Shown: positions 47,858-56,596 of the stretch, piece after piece
How the letters are laid out: the number at the start of each line of letters is the position of its first letter
Position numbering within the stretch: the first letter of the stretch is position 1
Source of the DNA: Nocardioides sp. zg-1230
Lineage (GTDB): Bacteria; Actinomycetota; Actinomycetes; Propionibacteriales; Nocardioidaceae
DNA length: 64,000 nucleotides
Assembly: GCF_013155335.1 (NCBI RefSeq)
Contig: NZ_JABJQZ010000001.1
Location: 1,594,835 to 1,658,834, forward strand
Direction: 5' to 3'
Program-made: the position numbers and the translations under genes
Notes under the pieces: generated by a model
Told to the model about the DNA's origin: nothing
The model's input: the letters and a program-made list of their open reading frames with translations, nothing else
The model's database searches: none

Positions 47858-48834
47858 TCGTGGTGCTGGTCGAGGTCTCGCCCGCGGGCGAGGCCGTCGA
47901 GACCTCTCGCGAGGCGATCACCTTCGCCCGCGACCTGTCCGCCGCCGGTGGCGGCGTCCCGATCGACGCGGTCGTCATCGGTGCGCCCGACGACGCCCTC
48001 GCCGGCGTCCTCGCCTCCTACGGCGTGCGCCGCGTCCACGCGCTGACCGGGCCGGCCTACGACGCCTTCTCCGGCGCGGCCTGGGCCACCGGCGTCGAGC
48101 ACGTCCGTGCGAGCGCGGGCGCTGTGGTCGTGATGGCGTCCGGCACCCCGCGCGGCAACGAGGTGCTGGCCCACCTCGGGGCCCGAGCCGCGGTGCCGAT
48201 GGCCGCCAACGTCGTGTCGTTCGGCGGGCTCTCGCCGTTCACCGTGACCCGCCAGGTGGTCGGCGGGTCGGCGCTGGAGGAGATGCAGCTGTCCCAGCGC
48301 CCGGCCCTCTTCACCGTCGCCGGCCACGCGGTCGAGGCGCGCCCCGCGGACGCACCCGGCGCGGGCGAGCTCGTCGTGGAGACGCCCGCCGTCCCCGACG
48401 CCGACCTGGTCGCCCGCGTCGTCTCCACCGACGAGCCCGAGCCCGACCTGTCCGGGACGCTGAAGTCCGCGAAGGTCGTCGTCGGCGCCGGCCGCGGCGC
48501 CGGGTCCGCCGAGGGGTTCGACGACCTGCTCGAGCTCGTCGACCTGCTCGACGCCTCGCTCGGCGTCTCGCGGGTGGTGACCTCCCTCGGCTGGCGACCG
48601 CACCACGAGCAGGTCGGCCAGACCGGCAGCCGGATCTCGCCGGACCTCTACATCCCCTGCGGCATCAGCGGCGCCATCCAGCACTGGGCCGGGTGCAGCA
48701 GCGCCAAGGCCATCCTCGCCATCAACACCGACCCGGACGCCCCGATGGTCACCAAGGCGACCCACGCCGTGATCGGCGACCTGCACGAGATCATCCCGGC
48801 GGTCAACGCCGAGATCCGCCGGAGGCGCGGGTAG
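47854..48834 (+). CDS. etfA: Electron transfer flavoprotein alpha subunit
   Basis: 326-aa ETF alpha subunit. The C-terminal FAD domain is clear: GRGAGSAEGFDDLLELVDLL, TSLGWRPHHEQVGQTGSRIS, PDLYIPCGISGAIQHWAGCS and KAILAINTDPDAPM. With EtfB it forms the soluble FAD/AMP heterodimer that would take electrons from the dimethylglycine dehydrogenase to the quinone pool by an ETF:quinone oxidoreductase not seen here. It overlaps etfB in ATGA and converges with the RTX-like gene. Confidence 0.94.
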   Translation: MIVVLVEVSPAGEAVETSREAITFARDLSAAGGGVPIDAVVIGAPDDALAGVLASYGVRRVHALTGPAYDAFSGAAWATGVEHVRASAGAVVVMASGTPRGNEVLAHLGARAAVPMAANVVSFGGLSPFTVTRQVVGGSALEEMQLSQRPALFTVAGHAVEARPADAPGAGELVVETPAVPDADLVARVVSTDEPEPDLSGTLKSAKVVVGAGRGAGSAEGFDDLLELVDLLDASLGVSRVVTSLGWRPHHEQVGQTGSRISPDLYIPCGISGAIQHWAGCSSAKAILAINTDPDAPMVTKATHAVIGDLHEIIPAVNAEIRRRRG

Positions 48835-48846
48835 GGACGCGAACGG

Positions 48847-49806
48847 CTACCGGATCCGGCGCTCGCACGTCCGCACCCGCTCGCCCTGGCAGACGTCGTA
48901 CCGGGGTCCACCGTTGACGCGGTCCTTGCCCTGGCCGCCGATGAGGCGGTCCTTGCCGGGCCCGCCCACGATGATGTCGCGGCCACGGCCGCCGGAGATC
49001 ACCGCGCGGTGGGTGCCGCACCTCGGGGTGCCGAGGTCGGCGGAGACGCCGAAGGCGGCCAAGGGGCCGTACTCGTCCTCGCTGTCGCCGTACTCGACCA
49101 GCTGCTTGATGACGTCCTTGCCCGGCCCGCCGTCCGCGTTCACCCGGCAGGCAACGAGCTTCATCGTGTCGCCCCGGTTGGTCCCGCGGACCTTTGCCGT
49201 CTTGGCGGACATCACGTGGCTCTCGAAGTTGCGGATGCGGGTCGGGGCCCGGCTGTCCTTGTCGTCCACCCGGCGGTCCAGCTTGGCCTCGAGCCGCAGG
49301 GTCGGCACGTCGAGGATCAGGCTGTCGTCGCCCTTGTTGCCCTTCACCATCGACGACCTCCCGCCGAGGCCGTTGGTCCGGTAGATGTCGCTCCCGCCGC
49401 CGAGCTGCACGTCACGGTTGAAGGTCGCCGGGGCGTCGACCCGGAGGGTCTCGTTCTCATCAGTGCCGCGGAAGGTGAGCGTCCCGCGCGCGGCCTCCGT
49501 GTCGAACCTGAAGTTGTCGAGGTCGCCGGTCCACGTCAGAGACGTGTCGCCTCCGGTGACGGACCCGTTGGCGTCCACGCGCACGTCGCCGAGGGCCGAT
49601 CGGAGGAACAGGTCGCTGTCGAGGCCGACGTCGACCGCCCCCGGGGCGGTCTGGACGCCGCTCCAGAAGACGTAGCCGGACGAGTCGATGATGTCGGCGT
49701 TCGGCCGGCCGGCCATGCCGGTTCCACACACCACGTCATCGCCGCCGAGAGCGCCGACACGCGTCGCACCGTTCGTGACGATGACGTCCGCGCCCTCCGT
49801 GCCCAC
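48847..49806 (-). CDS. RTX-like calcium-binding repeat protein, probably the detached C-terminal part of the nuclease upstream
   Basis: A 319-aa reading frame from GTG 49806, ending RVRTCERRIR. The N-terminal part VGTEGADVIVTNGATRVGAL, GGDDVVCGTG and the C-terminal GGRGRDIIVGGPGKDRLIGG plus GKDRVNGGPRYDVCQGE resemble hemolysin-type Gly-Asp nonapeptide repeats that bind Ca2+ outside the cell. There is no signal peptide or convincing ribosome-binding site. The same frame stays open upstream to position 49872 (GETCQGQAATIVGTPGG) and is separated from the nuclease only by its TGA, so it may be a broken-off domain rather than an independent gene. Confidence 0.6.
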   Translation of the reverse strand: MGTEGADVIVTNGATRVGALGGDDVVCGTGMAGRPNADIIDSSGYVFWSGVQTAPGAVDVGLDSDLFLRSALGDVRVDANGSVTGGDTSLTWTGDLDNFRFDTEAARGTLTFRGTDENETLRVDAPATFNRDVQLGGGSDIYRTNGLGGRSSMVKGNKGDDSLILDVPTLRLEAKLDRRVDDKDSRAPTRIRNFESHVMSAKTAKVRGTNRGDTMKLVACRVNADGGPGKDVIKQLVEYGDSEDEYGPLAAFGVSADLGTPRCGTHRAVISGGRGRDIIVGGPGKDRLIGGQGKDRVNGGPRYDVCQGERVRTCERRIR

Positions 49807-49872
49807 GATCCTGCCCCCGGGGGTCCCGACGATGGTCGCCGCCTGCCCCTGGCATGTCTCGCCCGCTGCGGC

Positions 49873-52800
49873 TCAGCTGGACTCCTGGCCGCGGGGCACC
49901 ACGTTGACGACGGTCTCGTCGATCGTCGACTCGTCGCCGTCGCTGACCTGGACCGCGACGGGGTAGCTGCCCGGCGGCCGGTTTCCCCGGAAGGTCGCCA
50001 CGGGGCCGGTGGCGTCGTCGAACTCACCGTCGCCGTCGAGGTCCCACGCGTAGGTGAGCTCGTCACCCTCGAGGTCGTAGGACCCCGAGGCGTCGAGCTC
50101 GACGCGCGCACCCGGCTTGACCGTGTACGGCCCCCCGGCGTCCGCGACCGGAGCAGTGTCGAGGCTCAGGCCGACGATGACCGGGTCGTGGTCGCTCGAT
50201 CGGTACGCCGTGGGCTCGTAGAGGGGCAGCGCCGAGGACTCGCGCTCGAAGGCTGCCTCGCCCGCGTCGCGGACCTCGTCGTTGTAGTCGAACAACGGCA
50301 CCTCGTCGGCATTGATCTTCCAGCCGCCGGCGCCCGTCACCTGGGCTGCGAGCGACTCGGTGGCCAGGGCGTGGTCGAGGTGGCCGAGGAGACCGTCGAA
50401 GACGTACCCGTAGGACTCCAGGCCTTCGGAGCGCTCGAGCAGGTCGACGTAGCCGGCCGTCTCGAGGGTGGTGATCGGCCGCTCCATCGAGTAGGAGTTC
50501 AGGTCACCGATGATCAGGAAGTCGGGGTCGCCGCTCCCCGTCGGGTCGCTCGCCAGGTGGTCCGCGAGTGCCGCTGCTGCGCGGGTGCGGGTGAGGTCGC
50601 AGTTGCCGGACCCGTCGGCGGGCGAGTCGTCGCCGGCTCCACAGCCGGAGCCCTTGCTCTTGAGGTGGTTCACCGCGGCGGTGAACCGCTCGCCGGTGGC
50701 GATCTCCTCGAACGTCTGGATCAGGGCCGGACGGTTCGCGTCGTCGTCGAACCGGGCGTCGTCCTCCTCGGTGAGCAGGTCGTGGTCGCCGACCGGCGCC
50801 ACGGTCGCGGTCTTGTAGAGGAAGGCCTGCTTGATGGCGTCGGTGCCGATGAAGCCCGTGTCGATGTAGTCGTACGTGCCCGGCGACGTGGCGGCGTTGA
50901 GCGCGTCGACGATCTGCTGGGTGGCGAGACCCGCGTCGTTCTGGATCTCGATCAGCCCGAAGACGTCGGCATCGATCGTCTTGAGGGCAGCCACGATCTT
51001 GGCGAGCTGGCGCTGCCGCTCCTGCTCGGAGTCGGCACCGCGGCAGTCGTCGGTCCCGCTGGGGCCGCACGGCCCGCTGTTGTTCGACGACGTGGTGTCG
51101 ATCGTCGCGAAGTAGTTGAGCACGTTGAAGCTCGCCACCTGCAGCCTGCCGCCGACGTCGTCGGGGGAGGCGGGGCGGGGGTTGGCCGCCTCGAACGTGT
51201 AGTCCACACCGGGCACGGGGCGCAGCTTCCAGGCCCCGAAGGAGTACTCCATGACACCTGTCAGGTCGGTGATGGTGTCCCCGCCCCGGAAGTAGTTGCC
51301 CGTGCTGAGACCCGGCGTCGGGTAGTAGTAGGGCTCGTTGTTGAGCGGACCGCTGGTGGCGTCGTTCTCGTCGTTGCTGTCGTCGTCCAGGATGATGCGG
51401 CGCGTGGCCAGGTCGTCCAGGAACGCCTGGTAGCCCTCGACGGTGGGCGTGTTGGTCTGGGTGTACTGGAACTCGCGCGCGTCGGCCGTGAGGACGACCT
51501 CGCCGAACCGCGCGAGCTCGAAGTACTCGCTCACCGCCAGGGTGGTGGAGATGGTCGTGAGCATGCCCTCGACCGGCTCGAAGGTGGCGGGTGCCGTCGT
51601 TGAGGAGCTGGCCGGCAGTGTCACGACGGTGGCGCTCGGCAGCGGCAGGCCGGAGGCCAGCACGTCGACGGACCCGTCGGTGACGTCGATCTGGGTGTTG
51701 TTGAAGAACTCGGCGACGGTGCCGGCCACCTCCACCCGGTCACCGGCGGCGAGGCCCGTCGGGCAGGTCGAACCGCAGAAGACGTAGATGCCCTCGGACG
51801 TCGCCGGGTCGGCGTCCGCATCGGCGTCCTCCTCCTGGACGTAGAAGCCATTGAGGGCGTCGTCATCCGTGATGAGGGAGGTGACGACGGCCTCGACCTG
51901 GACCTCCTGGCCGACGAGCGGCGATGCGGATCCCGAGCCCTGGACGGTCGAGATGAGGCTCGTCTCCAGCGGCGCAGTGACCGTCACGGTCACGGTGCAG
52001 ACAGCCTGGGCGTCGTCGTCCGACGTGGCCGTGACCTGCACCTGGTAGGTGCCCACCGCGGTCGAGCCCGCGACAGTGAGGGTCGCGGTCGCGGCCTCTC
52101 CCTCCTGCGTGGGGGCGGTCGATCCTTCGAGCGTGATCCCCGGCACCGCGTCCGAGGTGATGGCGAGGTCGTCGATGCCGCTGTCGGCGTCGGTGGCCGA
52201 CACCGGTGACGTGGCCGCCTCACCGGTGGTCGTCTCGACACCGGGCTCGCAGCTGATCGTCGGCGGCTGCGGGTCCCCGGACGCGACGAACACCTGGTCG
52301 CGGTTGGCGGCACCGGGCGTCTCGGCGGCAGACGCCGCCCACGTGAAGTCGGCGTACGAGTCACCGGTGCCGGTGAGCTGCAGCGACTCACCGACAGGGC
52401 CGGCGCCGTTCTCGACGACCCCGATGTCCGTGCTCGTCAGACCGTCGGCAGGTCCTCCCACCGCGGTCATCGTTCCCTCGTAGGAGAGGAACTGAACGAG
52501 GCCGCCGCCGGCGTCCACCAGTGCGACACCGTCAGGCGCGCCGTTCTGCAGGACCAGGGGCACCGACAGGAAGCCGAAGCCCGATCCTGTGTCGTCGCCC
52601 AGGGTGCCGGTCAGGGCGCCCTGCGGGGTGTACGTCGCTCCGGTGCTCCCGTTGTAGGGAACGATCGTCCATCCCGTCAGGTCCGTGCCTGCCGGCCCGG
52701 CGACCTCGATGAACTCCCCGACATCGGCGCCGGTGTTGTCATAGTGCAGCTCGTTGATGAACACCGCGGAGTCCGGGGCAACAGCCTCAGCCGCAGGTGC

Positions 52801-52902
52801 GACCGCAAGGAGGCTGGCCAGCATGGTGAGCGGCACGGCCGCACGCACCGCCCTCGCCGAGCCGCGACTTGAACCGTGTGTCGATCTGCGCATGTCGGTC
52901 AC
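49873..52902 (-). CDS. ExeM/NucH-type secreted endonuclease with LTD, EEP and PKD domains
   Basis: 1009-aa extracellular nuclease. Order: signal peptide (about residues 1-42, ending AAEAVA), a lamin-tail-like domain (VFINELHYDNTGADVGEFIE), an Ig-like/OB-fold middle (VGQEVQVEAVVTSLITDDDA), the endonuclease/exonuclease/phosphatase domain from about 640 (QVASFNVLNYF, GLIEIQNDAG, VNHLKSKGSGCGAGDDSPAD, FLIIGDLNSY, YRSSDHDPVIVGL), and a C-terminal PKD domain (ADAGGPYTVKPGARVELDAS). Catalytic Asn, Glu, His and Asp residues are in place. GTG 52902 follows GAGGA by 6 bases. It should degrade extracellular DNA for phosphate or carbon. Confidence 0.88.
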   Translation of the reverse strand: MTDMRRSTHGSSRGSARAVRAAVPLTMLASLLAVAPAAEAVAPDSAVFINELHYDNTGADVGEFIEVAGPAGTDLTGWTIVPYNGSTGATYTPQGALTGTLGDDTGSGFGFLSVPLVLQNGAPDGVALVDAGGGLVQFLSYEGTMTAVGGPADGLTSTDIGVVENGAGPVGESLQLTGTGDSYADFTWAASAAETPGAANRDQVFVASGDPQPPTISCEPGVETTTGEAATSPVSATDADSGIDDLAITSDAVPGITLEGSTAPTQEGEAATATLTVAGSTAVGTYQVQVTATSDDDAQAVCTVTVTVTAPLETSLISTVQGSGSASPLVGQEVQVEAVVTSLITDDDALNGFYVQEEDADADADPATSEGIYVFCGSTCPTGLAAGDRVEVAGTVAEFFNNTQIDVTDGSVDVLASGLPLPSATVVTLPASSSTTAPATFEPVEGMLTTISTTLAVSEYFELARFGEVVLTADAREFQYTQTNTPTVEGYQAFLDDLATRRIILDDDSNDENDATSGPLNNEPYYYPTPGLSTGNYFRGGDTITDLTGVMEYSFGAWKLRPVPGVDYTFEAANPRPASPDDVGGRLQVASFNVLNYFATIDTTSSNNSGPCGPSGTDDCRGADSEQERQRQLAKIVAALKTIDADVFGLIEIQNDAGLATQQIVDALNAATSPGTYDYIDTGFIGTDAIKQAFLYKTATVAPVGDHDLLTEEDDARFDDDANRPALIQTFEEIATGERFTAAVNHLKSKGSGCGAGDDSPADGSGNCDLTRTRAAAALADHLASDPTGSGDPDFLIIGDLNSYSMERPITTLETAGYVDLLERSEGLESYGYVFDGLLGHLDHALATESLAAQVTGAGGWKINADEVPLFDYNDEVRDAGEAAFERESSALPLYEPTAYRSSDHDPVIVGLSLDTAPVADAGGPYTVKPGARVELDASGSYDLEGDELTYAWDLDGDGEFDDATGPVATFRGNRPPGSYPVAVQVSDGDESTIDETVVNVVPRGQESS

Positions 52903-53138
52903 GAGTAGTCCTCGGGGTAGGGGGGGAGCCCGAGGGTAAGCCGCACTCGCGGAGGCTGGCTACGGGCTGACGGCCTGTGACGGGCAGCGTTACCCAATCT
53001 TGGGGGTGGCCGCGGACCCCTTTCCGGCCGGGCTGATCGGTGGTTATGGTCGCCACCCACACCCACTCATGCCACGCACTGCGTGCGGCCCGGATGCCAC
53101 GCTGGCGTGCTTGGCGCGCGCAGTGAAGGAAGTCACGG

Positions 53139-54851
53139 ATGAGGAACAAGCTCGCTCTGCCGGCCACCCTGGTGGCCGCGCTCGGACTGACGATGGCCGC
53201 GACGGCAGGACCTGCCGCGGGTGATCCCCAGCCGGGCCGGGCCGAGAAGGCCCAGACCACGACGATCCAGATCCTCGGCCTCAACGACTTCCACGGCGCG
53301 CTGGAGCCGCCGGGCGGCTCCGGCGGCCGGATCGGTACGACGGACGCGGGCGGCGTCGAGTACCTCGCGACCCACGTCGACCAGCTGCGCGCGACCAACC
53401 CCAACACGATCTTCGTGTCCGCCGGTGACCTGATCGGCGCCACGCCGCTGACCTCCGCGCTGTTCCACGACGAGCCGACCATCGAGGCCTTCAACCTGAT
53501 GGGCCTGGACTACAACGGCGTGGGCAACCACGAGTTCGACGAGGGCGTCGACGAGCTGCTGCGCATGCAGGACGGCGGCTGCCACCCGGTCGACGGCTGC
53601 CAGGACGGCGACGGGTTCGCCGGCGCGGACTTCGACTTCCTCGCCGCCAACGTCGCGTACAAGGACAGCGGCGAGACCATCTTCCCGCCGTACAAGGTCC
53701 ACCACTTCAACGGCGTCAAGGTGGCCATCATCGGCATGACCCTCGAGGGCACGCCTGACATCGTGACGCCGGCCGGCATCTCGAACGTCGACTTCTTCGA
53801 CGAGGCCGACTCGGTCAATGCGCTGGTCCCCGTCCTCAAGAGGCAGGGCGTCGAGACGTTCGTGGTCCTGCTGCACGAAGGTGGATCGGTCACCGGTGGG
53901 CTGAACGAGACGACGATCAACAGCTGCAACAACCCCTCGGGGGCGCTGCCGCCGATCGTCGACCGGATGGACGACGACATCGACGTGGTCGTCACCGGTC
54001 ACACCAACTGGGCGGTCAACTGCCTCATCGACGGCAAGATCGTCACCGGGGCAGCGTCCGCCGGCCGCCTCGTCACCGACATCGACCTGACGTTGAGCCG
54101 GGCGACCAAGGACGTCGTCGCGCACACCGTCAACAACACGATCGTCACCCGCACCGTCCCCAAGGACCCGGCGCTGACCGAGCTGGTCACGAAGTACGTC
54201 GGACTCTCCGCACCGCTGGCCAACCGCGTCATCGGCTCGATCACCGCGCCGATCACCCGGGGGGCCAACGCTGCGGGCGAGTCGGCCCTGGGCGACGTCA
54301 TCGCCGACGCGCAGCTCCAGGCGACGACGGCTCCGGAGCTCGGTGGAGCCGTGATCGGCTTCATGAACTCGGGCGGCATCCGCGCCGACCTGACCTACCC
54401 CAGCAGCCCCGCCGGCGAGGGGGACGGCAACGTGACGTACGGCGAGGCCTTCACGGTCCAGCCGTTCGGCAACAGCCTGGTCACCATGACGGTGACCGGC
54501 GAGCAGATCGACACGCTGCTCGAGCAGCAGTTCGACAACCCGGCCGTCGGCCAGAACCGGATCCTGCAGGTGTCGGAGGGCTTCGCGTACAGCTGGAGCG
54601 CGTCGGCCCCCACGGGCAGCAAGGTGGACCCGGCGTCCATCACGCTGAACGGAGCCGTGATCGACCCGGCGGCGAGCTACCGGATCACCGTCAACAACTT
54701 CATGGCCGACGGCGGTGACGGCTACACGATCCTGCGCGAGGGCACCGACCGCCTCGGCGGCGACGTCGACCTCGACGCCCTCGAGAAGTACTTCGTCGCA
54801 CAGGGCACCGTGGCGCCCGGCCCGCAGGACCGGATCACCCGCCTGCCCTGA
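53139..54851 (+). CDS. Secreted bifunctional metallophosphatase / 5'-nucleotidase
   Basis: 570-aa exported enzyme of the UshA/YfkN class. A signal peptide (MRNKLALPATLVAALGLTMA, to about residue 28) precedes the dimetal phosphatase domain: LGLNDFHGAL, VSAGDLIGATP, GVGNHEFDEGVDELL, LLHEGGS and VTGHTNWAVNC. The last usually reads GHTH; here Asn replaces the second His. The C-terminal nucleotidase domain has GFMNSGGIRADL, YGEAFTVQPFGNSLVTMTVT and INGRMADG-like NNFMADGGDGYTIL. It would hydrolyse nucleotides released by the divergent nuclease (start-to-start about 236 bp; no clear regulatory box seen between them). Confidence 0.9.
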   Translation: MRNKLALPATLVAALGLTMAATAGPAAGDPQPGRAEKAQTTTIQILGLNDFHGALEPPGGSGGRIGTTDAGGVEYLATHVDQLRATNPNTIFVSAGDLIGATPLTSALFHDEPTIEAFNLMGLDYNGVGNHEFDEGVDELLRMQDGGCHPVDGCQDGDGFAGADFDFLAANVAYKDSGETIFPPYKVHHFNGVKVAIIGMTLEGTPDIVTPAGISNVDFFDEADSVNALVPVLKRQGVETFVVLLHEGGSVTGGLNETTINSCNNPSGALPPIVDRMDDDIDVVVTGHTNWAVNCLIDGKIVTGAASAGRLVTDIDLTLSRATKDVVAHTVNNTIVTRTVPKDPALTELVTKYVGLSAPLANRVIGSITAPITRGANAAGESALGDVIADAQLQATTAPELGGAVIGFMNSGGIRADLTYPSSPAGEGDGNVTYGEAFTVQPFGNSLVTMTVTGEQIDTLLEQQFDNPAVGQNRILQVSEGFAYSWSASAPTGSKVDPASITLNGAVIDPAASYRITVNNFMADGGDGYTILREGTDRLGGDVDLDALEKYFVAQGTVAPGPQDRITRLP

Positions 54852-54867
54852 CCAGGCACCACGTCGT

Positions 54868-55027
54868 GGGGGGGGGGGGGGGGGGGGCCCCCCCCCCCCC
54901 CCCCCCCCCCGCGCCCCCCCGGGCGGGGGCCGGTCGCCCCCCCGGGGGGGGGGGGGCCTTGTCCTGTCCCCCCCGCCGGCCCTCACCCCCCCCCAGGTGG
55001 GGGGGGGGCGCCTAGAACCCCCCCCCC
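54868..55027. other. Poly-G / poly-C tract, probable sequencing or assembly artefact
   Basis: A run of 20 G is followed by 23 C and then further G/C runs to 55027, with only a few other bases. The flanks CGTCGTGGGG and CCCCACGACG are mutual reverse complements, so a real strong hairpin (perhaps the 5'-nucleotidase terminator) may lie underneath. The bases themselves should not be relied on. Confidence 0.85.
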
Positions 55028-55051
55028 ACGACGAGCACGCTGACTAGACGC

Positions 55052-55073
55052 GCCTCGCGGCGCATTGACGCAC
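55052..55073 (+). repeat. Dispersed 22-nt motif, copy 1
   Basis: Core CGGCG-CAT-TG-A-CGC followed by AC, a full match to CGGCG-N3-TG-N-CGC. It is located 61 bp before the carotenoid oxygenase gene. Confidence 0.5.
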
Positions 55074-55133
55074 AGCGGGCGGGGGTGTCTATTGGGGATG
55101 CTGGCTGGGCGGCCCGATGCCAGGGAGCAGACG

Positions 55134-56486
55134 ATGACTGCAGCGAAATACCTCGACGGCAACTTTGCGCCAGTGGCCACCGAGATCACCGCTACGGATC
55201 TAGAGGTCACGGGCGCGGTGCCGCCGGGCCTGGCGGGCAGGTACATCCGCACCGGGCCCAACCCGTTCGCAGCCCAGGTCGACACGTACCACTGGTTCGC
55301 AGGCGACGGGATGGTGCACGGCGTCGACCTGCACGGCGGTCGGCCACGCTGGTACCGCAACCGCTGGGTCCGCAGCCCCGAGGCGAGCGCGCACTTCGAT
55401 GAGTCACCGGTGCCCCGCGAGGACGGCGGGTGGTACGCCGGCTCGGGCAACACCAACGTGTTTGCCCATGCCGGCCGGATCCTGGCCGTGACCGAGGGGT
55501 CGCTGCCCTATGAGCTGACTGGTGACCTGGACACGGTCGCCACGCGCAACTTCGGCGGCCCTCTCCCCGGAGGCATCAACGCTCATCCCAAGTTCGACCC
55601 GAGCACCGGCGAGATGCACGTGATGAGCTATGGCTTCGACAACCCCGCGTTGCGCTACCACGTGATGGACCCGGCCGGGGAGCTCGTCAGCACTGTCGAC
55701 ATCGACCTCCCGGCTCCGGTCATGCTCCACGACATGGGCCTGACCGCGTCGCGGGTCGTGCTCTTCGACCTGCCCGTGCTCTTCGACTTGGAGCTTGCCC
55801 TCCAGGGTCTGGCCCTGCCCTTCCGCTGGCGCCCCGACAACGGGGCCCGGGTCGGACTCCTGCCCCGGGCGGGCACCGCGTCCGACGTCGTGTGGATCGA
55901 CGTCGAGCCGTGCTTCGTCTACCACCCGCTCAACGCCTTCGACGAGGGTGATCGAGTGGTCATCGACCTGGTCGTGCACGACCATGCCTTCGCCGAGGAC
56001 GGCGAGCCCGTGTCTGACCGCCCGCGTCTGGAGCGCTGGACGATCGACCCACGGGCACGCAAGGTCCTCACCGAGACGATCGACGATCGCGGCACCGAGT
56101 TCCCCCGCGGGGACGAACGACTCACGGGCAGCCGCCACCGCTACGGCTTCACGATCGGCCAGTCGTCGGTGCTCGACCTGGGCGCCTTGGGCGATGACCC
56201 CCGAACTGCCATTCGCAAGCACGACCTCGTTGGCGGCACCACCGTCGAGATGGACCTGGGCCCCGGCCGCATCGCCAGCGAGATGGTGTTCGTCCCGGCC
56301 GACAGCGCGGCCGGCGAGGACGACGGTTGGCTCATGGGCTACGTGTACGACGCCACGCGCGGCGCCAGCGACCTGGTGATCATCGATGCCCACGACTTCG
56401 GACATCCGGTGGCCACGGTCCACCTTCCGGTCCGGGTGCCGCAGGGATTCCACGGGAACTGGATCCCCGACTCCGCTCTCGCCTGA
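55134..56486 (+). CDS. Carotenoid oxygenase (RPE65/CCD family)
   Basis: 450-aa non-haem iron enzyme, a seven-bladed propeller cleaving or isomerising carotenoid, stilbene or lignin-type double bonds. The four iron-ligand histidines can be seen: INAHPKFDPSTG, VMLHDMGLT, FVYHPLNAF and the C-terminal QGFHGNWIPD. The N-terminus has GRYIRTGPNPFAAQVDTYHW and FAGDGMVHGV, also typical. ATG 55134 is supported by AGGGAG. Substrate unknown; no carotenoid biosynthesis genes are in the window. It is the first gene after the poly-G tract, so linkage to the left is uncertain. Confidence 0.9.
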   Translation: MTAAKYLDGNFAPVATEITATDLEVTGAVPPGLAGRYIRTGPNPFAAQVDTYHWFAGDGMVHGVDLHGGRPRWYRNRWVRSPEASAHFDESPVPREDGGWYAGSGNTNVFAHAGRILAVTEGSLPYELTGDLDTVATRNFGGPLPGGINAHPKFDPSTGEMHVMSYGFDNPALRYHVMDPAGELVSTVDIDLPAPVMLHDMGLTASRVVLFDLPVLFDLELALQGLALPFRWRPDNGARVGLLPRAGTASDVVWIDVEPCFVYHPLNAFDEGDRVVIDLVVHDHAFAEDGEPVSDRPRLERWTIDPRARKVLTETIDDRGTEFPRGDERLTGSRHRYGFTIGQSSVLDLGALGDDPRTAIRKHDLVGGTTVEMDLGPGRIASEMVFVPADSAAGEDDGWLMGYVYDATRGASDLVIIDAHDFGHPVATVHLPVRVPQGFHGNWIPDSALA

Positions 56487-56596
56487 GCAATGAATCTCTG
56501 GGGAGGCCCGAGACCGCGACCGTGCCGGCACAGCCGGTGCCTTGCGTTCTGGATATTCGGTTTGGGCGACGCTTCTGCTCGGCCGATGATGCCGAG

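Noticed and set aside
49009..51603. 864-codon plus-strand frame opposite the secreted nuclease
   Set aside because: Composition is that of a shadow; the opposite strand encodes clear EEP nuclease motifs.
52903..53138. PHO box between nuclease and 5'-nucleotidase genes
   Set aside because: No pair of GTTCACC-like direct repeats with proper spacing was found.
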